From Pictodentalium vernedei (taxonomy: Eukaryota; Mollusca; Scaphopoda; Dentaliida; Dentaliidae), in NCBI GenBank assembly GCA_031216915.1, contig CM062297.1:543576971-543640970 (forward strand): a stretch of DNA of 64,000 bases, in the 5' to 3' direction. Numbering within the stretch: position 1 is the first letter of the stretch; each line of letters starts with the position of its first letter. This document shows positions 55,301 to 64,000 of this stretch, piece by piece. The notes beneath the pieces were generated by a model. That model saw only the letters and a program-made list of their open reading frames with translations, was not told the DNA's origin and did not search any database. A program made the translations under genes and the position numbers.

Positions 55301-56128
55301 AGTTGAACTTTGACATAGTCAAATTTGAGGTTTTGTCTTGGCCCTTCGTCTGTCTGTCCATCTGGATATCTCTCCGTCTGTCAACACGGCTCTGGCTACA
55401 GGCTGTATTTATCAACCGATCTTCATGAAACTTCTTCGGTACCATTGTTATTACCGTGGGACAAGAACGGGTGTTTTTGGGTGCAATCCGAAATCCAAGA
55501 TGGCCACCAGTGGCCATTTTGTACCGAAATTAGGTGCAATTAGTTTTTTGTACATAACTTCTATATGAAAGTTCTGATTTAAATAAATTTTTGTATGATG
55601 TGTATATTCAAATGTGTTGAAGCCAAGTTCTTGTGTTAATATTTGGTGTTGTTTGGGGAGGGTAAACATTATTAGCACAACCCGATTTTCTATTTCCAAT
55701 GAGAAAAATAAAACCTCACCCATGGGAACCCTATGAGCTAAAGATAAAAATTCAAATACCTATATTTTAAAAAGGACTGACAAATATGTATTAATTAGTA
55801 TGAATCAACCTTAGAAGGGTTTGAATCAAACAGGCCAAAACAATCGCTAACATTTGGCTTATGATGCACCATACAAGGATCCCCATTGTAACATTAACCC
55901 CATGGAGATTTCTTTTCTAGTTTAGCATCTAACTGTCACCCACCTTTACAATACTTTACCTGTACATTTATTACAGGAATTAGTCAGTATTTATACCCAG
56001 ACCTTTACAATACTTTACATGTACCTTTGTTATCAGGTCATTACCTAGATGTGTGTCATTGCTGTGTCACACACTATACATGTACATGTCTTACACAAGT
56101 TGAGCTACGGTGTCATTGACACTTTTCA
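55301..56128 (+). mobile_element. Helitron-like element, AGCTCAACTTTG family, short copy
   Basis: The head AGTTGAACTTTGACATAGTC followed by AAATTTGAGG precedes CTGTCTGTCCATCTGG. One ~336-bp monomer is followed by unrelated sequence. The 3' end CAAGTTGAGCT (56096-56106) and the GTGTCATTGACAC hairpin, then TTTTC, match the tail type of the 34376-37107 element. Confidence 0.6.
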
Positions 56129-57602
56129 TTATATTTTGAATACTTACCACTGGCCCAGACACGAAGTCCCTCTCATGAGTATTATTATACTCATATCCTC
56201 CCCGCTGAACACTATAACATTTTGCAGGCACAAACAAAAGAATGGCATTTTGCGGGAAGTATCGAGGCACTTCCTTGGTTATGCGCAGTAACCAAGTCGT
56301 ATGGAGGACCAGATGGGACTTCTTTTTAGCTCACCTGGCCTAAAAGGCCATGTGAGCTTTTCTCATCACTTGGCATCCATCGTCGTCCGGCATCCGTAAA
56401 CTTTTACATTTTCATCTCCTCTGTAACTGCTGAGCCGGTGTGAACCAAACATGGCAGGAATGGTCTATGGGAGGTCCTCTACAAACGATCCTCTTTTTAT
56501 TCCCGTCGGATGAAAAACATGGCTTCCAGAGGCATTCTTTGATTCTGGTTGGTGGATTTTGAAAAATCTTCTCTGAAACTGCCAGGCCAAATGTTTTGAA
56601 ACTTCACATAAATGATGACTGGGACCCCCTCTACCAACGTTCCTCATTTAATGTTGATTGGGTCACAAACATGGCTGCAATTGCGGCTTATAGTTACTGT
56701 ATAAACCCTATGAGAAATCACATTTTCATCATCTTCTCTGGAACTACTGCGCTGACATGAACCAAACCTGGCAGGGATAATCTATGGGAGGTCCTCTACA
56801 AACAATCCTCATTTTGATCCCACGGGTCTGAAAACATGGCCACCAGAGGCATTCTTTGATTCTGATTGGTGGATTTTGAAAAATCTTCTCCTCTGAAACT
56901 GCCAAGCCAAATTTTTTGATACTTCTCATAAATGATGCCTGGGACCCCCTCTACCAACAATTCTCATTTAATGTTGTTCGGGTTGTAAACATGGCCATAA
57001 TTGCGGCTTATAGTTACTGTAGAAACCCTATGAGAAATCACATTTTCATCATTTTGACTGGAACTACTGAGCCGACGTGAACCAAACCTGGCAGGGATAG
57101 TCTATGGGAGGTCTTCTACAAAGGCTCCTCATTTTGCTTACCGTTCATCGAAAAACATGGCTGCCAGAAGCATTTTTTTTTTGTTCTGATTGGTGGATTT
57201 TGAAAAATGTTCTCTGAAACCACAGAGCCAAATGTTTTGAAACTTTGCATGGTTAATGACTGCAACACCCTCTACCAACGATCTACATTTAACTTTGATC
57301 GGGTTGCAAACATGGCTGCAATTGCATCTTATAGTTACTATAGAAACCCTATGGGAAATCACATTTTCATCTTCTTCTCTGGAACTACTGAGCCGACATG
57401 AACCAAACTTCGTAGGAATGGTCTATGAGAGGATGGAAATATGTGGCTGCCAGAGGCTTTATTCTAATGCTTAACACAATGCCTGTCCTGCCTGCACGAA
57501 GATCAGTACTGTTAGCAAAATACTTGTTTTTTTGAGAATCTGGTAAGGGTTGGTTCCAGTTTTCTCCACTGAGAATTGGGAAAAAAAAAAAAAAAATGTG
57601 TA

Positions 57603-57862
57603 TACAGTACAAGTCAAAATAAGTTGTAGCACAACTGCAATAAACTAAGTAAACTACTGCTCCTGCACTGACAAAATCAGAATCTGACATTTTCTGGAAA
57701 GTTATCAGTGAGTGACCTTAGACACCAATAAATAAATAAATAAATAGCTATCAGTGAGAGCTTTCCAGAAAATGATGTCAGCTTCTGGTCTTATCAGTGT
57801 AGGAAGAGAAAAGATACATAGTTTATAGGATTATCCTACAACTTATTTTGACTACTACTGTA
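57603..57862. mobile_element. Tc1/mariner-type MITE (260 bp)
   Basis: TACAGTACAAGTCAAAATAA (57603 on) pairs with TTATTTTGACTACTACTGTA (57843-57862). TA flanks and CAGT ends are as expected for Tc1/mariner. Inner sequences (GACATTTTCTGGAAAG and CTTTCCAGAAAATGATGTC) form a second inverted pair around an (AATA)n run. Confidence 0.7.
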
Positions 57863-58130
57863 AACAAGTGCAGCTGTAATTATGTTAATACATATATTAC
57901 TCTCAGGTTACTGATTGATGACAGGTGTTTGGAAAAGCATGGAAGTTTTGTTTATTTAATAAATCATTTAAGATATGACAAAATTGGAGTAAAATGTGTT
58001 TCCTGTAACCCTTTACCTATCCAAAGCTATTTGAAAGAGAATACTGTCTGAAAAAATTGTAATTTTCAAAATATTCAACCTTCTTTTACTGATTTTTTTT
58101 GTTGAAACAGAATTCATAAATGTGTGCATT
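57863..58130. other. Unassigned AT-rich sequence inside element 9
   Basis: No gene or clear repeat. A short AACCCTTTACCTATCC (58007 on) recalls piggyBac-type MITE ends but has no partner. Confidence 0.35.
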
Positions 58131-58919
58131 TTCAAGAAATCTTCTTTGAAACTACAAGGCCAAATGTTTTGAGGCTTAATGTGACTGATGACTGTAACCC
58201 CATCTACCAATGATCCTCATTTAATCTTCATCAGGTTGCAATTATGGCTGCAATTGTGGCTTACAGTTACTATAGACAGTTACTGTAGAAACCCTATAGG
58301 AAATCACATTTTCATCATCTTCTCTGAAAGTACTGAGCCAGTATGAACCAGACTTGGCAGGCATTGTCTGTGAGTGGTTCTCTACAACTGTTACTCATTT
58401 TATTCCTGTTGGATGAAAAACATGGCTGCCAGAAGCATTCTTTGATTCTGATTGGTCAATTTTGAAAACTCTTCTCTGAAACCACAGGGCCAAATGTTTT
58501 GAAACTTTGCATGGTTGATGACTGGGACACCCTCTACCAATGTTCCTCATTTAATGTTGATCGTGTTGCAAACATGGCCACAATTGCAGTTTATAGTTAC
58601 TATAGAACAAACCTATGGGAAATCCCATTTTCATCTTCTCTCTGGAATTACTGAACCGACGTGAACCAAAACTTGGCATGAATGGTCTATAGGAGGCCCT
58701 CCACAAACAATCCTCTTTTTGTTCCTGTTGGTTTGAAAATATGGCCACCAGAGACATTCTGTGATTCTGTTTGATGGATACAAATGTTTTGAAACTTAAC
58801 ATGATTGAGGACTGGGACACCTTCCAATGATCCTCATGTAATGTTGATGTAATGTTGCAAACATGGTTACAATTGCAGCTCATAGTTACCATGGAAAGCC
58901 TATGGGAAATCACACTTTT

Positions 58920-59590
58920 ATACGCCCGTTTTGAAAAAACGGGTCGTATTATGGTATACCGCTGTCCGTCTGTCCGTCCGGTCATATGTCGTCCGATAAC
59001 TCAAGAACGCTTTGAGAGATTTTCGTGATTTTTGGGTAGGTGGTGTATATCAATGGAGGGAAGCTCCCTTTCGTTTAGTGTCGCCGTTCGATTAGTCATT
59101 CCAGAGTTATGGGACTTTATTACTTAGAAAATTGTCAATTTTTTACACGTCGTGCGATAACTCGAGAACGCTTCGAGAGATTTTCATGATTTTTTGGTAG
59201 GTGGTTTATGTCGATGGAAGGAAGCTCCCTTTCGGTTGGTGTCGCCGCTCGATTAGTCATTCCAGAGTTATGGGACTTTATTTTTCACATGTCGAACAAT
59301 AACTTGAAAATGCTTAGAGCAATTTTCATGATTTTTTGGTTGCAAGTATATGTTGATAGAAGGAATCTCCCTTTCGATTTGTGTCGCTGTCCAATTTGTC
59401 ATTCCAGAGTTATGGGAGTTTATTCATCAAAATATAGGCAATTTTCCACATGTTGGACTTTGAGCAATTTTCATGATTTTTTGGTGGCAAGTATATGTAA
59501 CCTGACAAGTACACATGTATACTCATATTGTGTGGTTCCCTCTTGTAATTAATAACGGGCGTATCATGCGCTCGTGGTGCAGCTGTTTAT
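58920..59590 (+). mobile_element. Nested Helitron-like element (ATACGCCCGTT family)
   Basis: The head ATACGCCCGTTTTG...AACGGGTCGTAT is a hairpin, followed by GTCCGTCTGTCCGTCCGG. About three ~145-bp monomers (CGATAACTC.AGAACGCTT, TCATTCCAGAGTTATGGGA) follow. The 3' end has AACGGGCGTAT (59554-59564), a perfect inverse, then TGCGCtcgtgGTGCA and GCTGTTT. Confidence 0.85.
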
Positions 59591-59658
59591 TATATATAGT
59601 TCCAGGTGAGCGATTACAGGCTCTTTAGAGCCTCTAGTTTTCTGTTCTAATCATTTTT

Positions 59659-60339
59659 ATACCCCCACAAAATGAAGTTTAGGGGGGGGGGGTGGTATAT
59701 AGGAGTCAACATGTTGGCCGGTCGGTCTGTCGTCGTCGTCATCAGTCCGTTGCAACTTGTGGAGCGAACTACTTCCGCAGTTTTAGTTGCATTTTCATGA
59801 AACTTCACAGAAATTATCAACATGATGAGGGGAAGTGTGTGACATAATTTTGTTCCGGATCAGATTCAAGATAGCCAGCTGGTGGCCATATTGGATTTTT
59901 CAAAGTACTTGTGGAGCGAACTGCTTCTACAGTTTTTGCTGCATTTTCATGAAACTCAATATAAATTGATTGACATGATGAGGAGCAGTGCGTGACATAA
60001 ATTTTTTCCAGATTGGATTCAAAATGGCCAACTGGCGGCCATATGGATTTTGCAAAATACTTGTGGAGCGAACTACTTTACAGTTTTTGTTGCATTTTCA
60101 TGAAACTCAATATAAATGATCGACACAATGAGGAGCAGTGCCAGACTCAAATTTTTTTCACATCGGATTCAAGATAGCTGACTGGAGGCCATATTGGATT
60201 TTGCAAAATACTTGTGGAGCCAACTACTTCTACAGTTTTTTCTGCATTTTCATGAAACTCAATATAAATTGATTGACATGATGAGGAGCAGTGCGTGACA
60301 TAAATTTTCTCCAGATCAGATTCAAGATGGCCGATTAGT
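59659..60339 (+). mobile_element. Helitron-like element, 3'-truncated (ATACCCCCAC type, 151-bp array)
   Basis: The head ATACCCCCACAAAATGAAGT precedes a G-run and TGGTAT, then GGTCGGTCTGTCGTCGTCG. About four ~151-bp monomers (ACTTGTGGAGCGAACT at 59755, 59907, 60059 and 60210) follow. No complementary 3' arm or tail hairpin is found before host sequence resumes near 60340. Confidence 0.65.
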
Positions 60340-60475
60340 TTTTATGGGTGTTTGGGGGGGGGGGGGGTAAAATTGATGTTTGACCCTACTTTCTTTGAAA
60401 ATAAGAGTAAGCAACTAGTCTGAGCCACTGGTATGTATGCAAAATATAAGAATTACTATAAATTTATAATTTCTT

Positions 60476-60838
60476 TACTTCTTGACATTACCAGATGAAA
60501 TTTCTTGCATATACAATCATCAGTTGTCAATGTGTCACACATTAAATTTCCTTCCACATCCTGAGGTCAAGGTCACAGTTATGCATCAGATGTCAATAAT
60601 GCTATTTCTTAAGTGACATTTTCTTGTCCAGAATATATAAATTTGTGAGTACTATCAGTGATTTTATTAACATCCTTTTAGGGCCTGTTGTTGTAAGTGG
60701 TGAGAATGCAAGGTAACCATCTCTCGCTCTTGCTCCCTCCCCTCTCTCTCTCTCTCTCTCTCTCTCCTCTCTCCTGTCTCTCTCTCCCTCTCTCTCTCTC
60801 TCAGAGCTGCATAGGCTGAGAGGCCTCTTGTTTTTATA
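60476..60838 (+). mobile_element. 3' part of a Helitron-like element (AGCTCTG family)
   Basis: Internal sequence (CACATCCTGAGGTCAAGGTC, near 60556) matches that at 16190-16330. The 3' end has CAGAGCT (60803-60809), inverse of the head at 16000, then AGGCtgagagGCCT and CTTGTTTTT. A (CT)n microsatellite occupies about 60718-60802. Confidence 0.55.
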
Positions 60839-61156
60839 TAATTACAGTAATATAATGTATGCAAACTATATTAGAATATTACAATACTGAAGCAATAAAT
60901 TGTCTTATGTTGTATTGCAAAATATCCAAACAGAATGCTGCAAGTCTCTTTTATTCAAAATTTAGCTTGTTTAAATTTGAACCTGTTTTCTTTTTTCCAA
61001 CAATATGTGATTCCTGCTGGGTTGATAAGATTGACAACATTAAGCCAGAATTACAGTTGCTGTGCATATATCTATTCCTTCTGAAGAAAACAGTTGTAGA
61101 TAAGTAAAACATATGACAAAATTATTTTTTTTAAATAATCCTCTTTCATTTTTCAG
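60839..61156 (+). other. Probable last intron of the eRF3-like gene
   Basis: AT-rich, no repeat recognised, ending CCTCTTTCATTTTTCAG, a good 3' splice site. No upstream eRF3 exon could be found in the window, so the intron may be very long. Confidence 0.45.
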
Positions 61157-61200
61157 GTAAAACCATAGCCATTGGAAAGGTGCTAAAAGTTCTAGAATAA
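61157..61200 (+). CDS. GSPT1: Terminal coding exon of eRF3 (GSPT1-like) translation release factor
   Basis: After a clear acceptor, the exon completes a split glycine codon and reads GKTIAIGKVLKVLE then TAA (61198-61200). Known animal eRF3 proteins end RDEGKTIAIGKVLK plus a few residues, so GKTIAIGKVLK is a complete match to the C-terminal strand of the third EF-Tu-like domain. eRF3 is the GTPase that works with eRF1 in stop-codon recognition and peptide release on the ribosome. Only this last exon is visible; the GTP-binding and other domains must lie in exons upstream that I did not find within the window. The short match limits certainty: an isolated exon copy or a related paralogue is possible, although the splice phase and stop look intact. 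Confidence 0.75.
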
Positions 61201-61984
61201 ATATATTAATTGTGAGATTTCTGAATGGTCTTAAAAAGAGGAAGACTTTAAACAACCAGAAAATTTTCTTGGTTCTGTGGAAACCAAATCCTGAGGATGA
61301 TACAACTTTATTTTTGAAATTCCAGATGTAACATTTCTTTGTACAGTGTACAGAAATTTAAAATGCAACCGCATAAATATGAAATGAAAATATTTGTATA
61401 AAAATAATTGATTAAAAGGGTTGCTTCCTGCACTGTTGAAATATTACCTGACAGTATTCTTCCTTAGGTAATGGTTTGACTTTATTTAACTTTTTCCTGC
61501 ACCTCATGCCTGCAGGGTTCATACTGGTCCTCAACTTGTTGACCTCAAGAGGCCACTTTTCTGGGCCAGGAACATAATTCATCATAATTTCATAAAGTAG
61601 GATGTCTGCTAAGTGAATGTGTAGGGTAAACTAATATTTTCAGTGTGCAGCCCCAGGGTTGCACGGTGAAAATATTTTGGTCTATCACCAAATAATGATT
61701 ATGGACTCTTCCAATTGCTTCCATTGAACTGACATGGACAATACCACAGGGGTTCAACAGGATAAGAGTGCTTAAATTTTAAAACTGAAATTCCTGGCCT
61801 TGAAAGTGTTTGTAAATCAGACTTTCAAGCTGTGGCATTTATTGCTTGAAGTACATGTGTTTATCCACCGAAATAATACCGTCCCCAACTCTGATCCTTG
61901 ATAAGTTCTCTGATAGAGCATCCCAAGAATCAGTGTTAGGTGCAAGTATTATTGGTTTGGAATGCATGTATTGTATAAGAATTG
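61201..61984 (+). other. Probable 3' UTR and downstream sequence of the eRF3-like gene
   Basis: Single-copy-looking AT-rich sequence without repeats. ATTAAA (61411-61416) is a possible polyadenylation signal; AATAAA at 61196-61201 overlaps the stop and is too early to be used. The remainder to 61984 shows no further gene. Confidence 0.4.
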
Positions 61985-62206
61985 TTAACCCTTTACCTAA
62001 TGAATTGACTGCATCTGCCATCTCAATTTATGAACTGAGCAGTTGAAAAAAGGAAAAATTTCAACAAAACCATATTGTGTCCCTTGGGAATGAGCTAATT
62101 CCATTGAGAAGTCACATGATATGATTTTGTTGAAATTTTGTGAAACATTTAAAAAAAAAATTGCAATAACAAATTTTGATTTTGTGTGCATTGGGTAAAG
62201 AATTAA
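61985..62206. mobile_element. piggyBac-type MITE
   Basis: TTAA-CCCTTTACCTAATG at the left, and CATTGGGTAAAGAA-TTAA at the right (GGG mutated). Internal inverted pairs include TTTCAACAAAACCATA and ATGATTTTGTTGAAAT. It matches the truncated copy at 14882. Confidence 0.65.
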
Positions 62207-62275
62207 CCGTTTACCTAACACAAAAGGCAGACAACACTTTCAAACAAAATTCTTGAATACATGGTACATGTAACT
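62207..62275. mobile_element. Fragment of the 5284-5514 type MITE
   Basis: CCGTTTACCTAACACAAAAG and the following GCAGACAACACTTTCAAACA match the inverted right end of the MITE at 5284-5514, after a shared TTAA (62203-62206). The other end is missing. Confidence 0.55.
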
Positions 62276-62281
62276 ATTTTT

Positions 62282-64000
62282 AGCTCAACTTTGACGAAGT
62301 CAAATTTGAGCTATTGTCATGGCCCGTCGTCCGTCTGTCCGTACGTCAACAATTGGCTATGGCTCGGGCTAGAGGTCGTATTTATGAACCGATCTTTACG
62401 AAACTTCTTGTGTACCTTTGTTATGACCCTGGGACGGGAACGAGTGTTTTTAGGTGTGGTCCGAAATTCAAGATGGCTGCCAGTGGCCATTTTGTACCGA
62501 TGATGCAAAAATCAGTTTTTTGTACAGAACTTCTGTATGAAAGTTCTGATTTGAATAAAGTTTTGTATAAATGTTTAGTACCATGGGATACATCACATAT
62601 AATACGGGTTTTTTTCTCGTGTGTAAATTATGCAAATTAGACTGACTTTGATTTATTTAGTGTTACTTTCAGAGCTGTAAGTGCCAAGCTGCTATGGCTC
62701 AGGCTAGAGGCCGTATTTATGAACCGATCTTTACGAAACTTCTTGGGTACCTTTGTTATGACCGTGGGACGAGAACGAGTGTTTTTGGGTGCGGTCCGAA
62801 ATTCAAGATGGCTGCCAGCTGCCATTTTGTACCGACGATGCAGAAATCTGTTTTTTGTACAGAACTTCCATATGAAAGCTCTGATTTGAATAATTTTTTG
62901 TATGAATGTTTAGTACCATGGGATACATCACATATAATATGGGTTTTTTTCTCGTACGTAAATTGTGCAAATTAGACTAATTTTGATGTTTTTTGGGGTT
63001 ACTTTCAGCACTGTAAGTGCAAATGCCAATACGGCTCGGGCTAGAGGCCGTATTTATGAACCGACCTTTACGAAACTTCTTGGGTACCTTTGGTATCACC
63101 GTGGGACGAGAACGAGTGTTTTGGGGTCCGGTCCAAAATTCAAGATGGCCGATGGCAGCCATTTTGTACAAAATTAGGTGCAATCAGATTTTTGCACAGA
63201 ACTTCCATATGAAAGCCCTGATTTGAATAATTTTTTTGTGTGAATGTTTAGTACCATGGGATGCATCACATATAATACGGGTTTTTTTCTCGTGCAGAAA
63301 TTATGCAAATTAGATGAACTTTGATTTTTTCAGTGCGACTTACACACAGTAAGTACACATGTCAATACGGCTGAGACTAGAGTCTGTATTTATGAACTGA
63401 TCTTCACGAAATGTCTTGGGTACCTTTGTTATCACCTTGGGACGAGAACGAGTGTTTCTGGGTGCGGTCTAAAATTCAAGATGGCTGCTAGTGGCCATTT
63501 TGTACCGAAATTAGGTCTAATCAGTTTTTTGTACACAACTTCTATACAGCTCAGACTAGAGGCCATATTTATGAACCAATCTTTACGAAACTTCTTGGGT
63601 ACCTTTGTTATCACCGTGGGATGAGAGCGAGTGTTTTTGGGTGTGGTCCGAAATTCAAGATGGCCACCAGCAGCCATTTTGTACCAAAATTAGTGCAATC
63701 AGTCTTTTGTATAGAACTTCTGTATGAAAGTTCTGATTTTAATAAATTTTTGTATGAATGTTTAGTAACATGGAATACATCACATATTGTAAGGGGTTTT
63801 TTTTCGTGCAGAAATTATGCAAATTAGATGAACTTTGATTTATTCAGTGCTACTTACACAATGTAAGCACACATGTCAATACGGCTCAGAGTAGAGGCTG
63901 TATTTATGAACCGATCTTCACAAAACTTCTTGGGTACCTTTGTTATCTCCTTGGGATGAGAATGAGTGTTTCTGGGTACGGTCCAAAATTCAAGATGGCT
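62282..64000 (+). mobile_element. Helitron-like element, AGCTCAACTTTG family, 336-bp array, open at window end
   Basis: The head AGCTCAACTTTGACGAAGTC followed by AAATTTGAGCT is a perfect-looking hairpin after TTTTT, then CCCGTCGTCCGTCTGTCCG. Monomers start (GGCTCGGGCTAGAGG and variants) at 62361, 62696, 63033, 63369, 63549 and 63883; the period is about 336 bp, with one shortened unit of 180 bp. Each carries TTTACGAAACTTCTTGGGTA and CAAGATGGC. The 3' end lies beyond the window. Confidence 0.8.

Larger units (their letters stand above)
56328..59639 (+). mobile_element. Helitron-like element 9 (AGCTCACCTGG family, ~321-bp array)
   Basis: The head AGCTCACCTGGCCTAAAAGG followed by CCATGTGAGCT is a long hairpin, then CCATCGTCGTCCGGC. 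Monomers of ~321 bp (GCGGCTTATAGTTACTGT at about 56683 and 57004) are followed by diverged ones. The 3' end has CCAGGTGAGC (59602-59611), inverse of the head, then AGGCTCtttaGAGCCT and CTAGTTT. It is interrupted by a MITE (57603-57862), about 270 bp of unassigned sequence after it, and the element at 58920. Confidence 0.8.
56145..60475. repeat. DIRS-like terminal unit split by three insertions
   Basis: The left piece (56145-56327) starts TTGAATACTTACCACTGGCC and ends GATGGGACTTCTTTTT. The right piece resumes as TTCTGTTCTAATCATTTTT (59640-59658) and then TTTTTATGGGTGTTTGGG (60340 on), ending GTCTGAGCCACTGGTATG. The inverted copy at 16384-16600 shows these three pieces joined, so the unit was about 360 bp before insertion of element 9 and of the element at 59659. 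Confidence 0.6.

Noticed and set aside
60667..60864. Minus-strand Arg/Glu-rich frame (RERERE)
   Set aside because: Translation of a (CT)n microsatellite.

Overview
The window is eukaryotic and is built almost entirely of transposable elements and tandem repeats. It most resembles a marine invertebrate, and I favour a bivalve mollusc. The reasons are the dense non-autonomous elements with AGCTCACCTG-type ends, GTCCGTC tracts and internal tandem arrays (like the 'pearl'/HINE elements of bivalves), together with DIRS-type and Ty3/gypsy retroelements. This assignment is an inference. I see no rRNA, tRNA, CRISPR or bacterial-type gene.

Layout. 1-3145: a long inverted repeat carrying a Helitron-like element. 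3.3-13.9 kb: a decayed DIRS-like retroelement (RT/RNase H and tyrosine recombinase) split by a 6.73-kb LTR retrotransposon at 6445-13174. That element has 983/982-bp LTRs, a 5-bp target duplication (AAGCC), and the unusual order Gag-PR-INT-RT-RNase H, as in the Gmr1 clade. 14-16.7 kb: MITEs and the left end of another DIRS-like element. 16.8-33 kb: three long Helitron-like elements, the second interrupted by a smaller relative and by a 6.9-kb DIRS-like element with ~190-bp inverted termini. 33-40 kb: three nested elements plus one separate one, with other arrays. 40.4-48.3 kb: three more Helitron-like elements, one carrying a nested 156-bp array rich in nuclear-receptor-type half sites. 48.3-52.1 kb: DIRS remnants. 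52.1-60.8 kb: a deeply nested mosaic. 60.8-62 kb: the only clear host-gene sequence, a terminal exon matching the C-terminus of eRF3/GSPT1. 62.3 kb to the end: a 336-bp tandem array.

The main hidden structure is a superfamily of about 20 Helitron-like non-autonomous elements, all in the same orientation. Each has (i) a 5' hairpin whose outer arm is the subterminal repeat, (ii) a GTCCGTC-rich tract, (iii) a family-specific tandem array of ~140-340 bp monomers, (iv) a 3' copy of the reverse complement of the same arm, and (v) a short 3' hairpin ending CTTGTT or CTAGTTT. The arm differs between at least 13 families, yet its 5' and 3' copies stay complementary within nearly every family. Host coding content is minimal: the eRF3-like exon and one speculative two-exon gene end at 40.25-45.53 kb, both on the plus strand.
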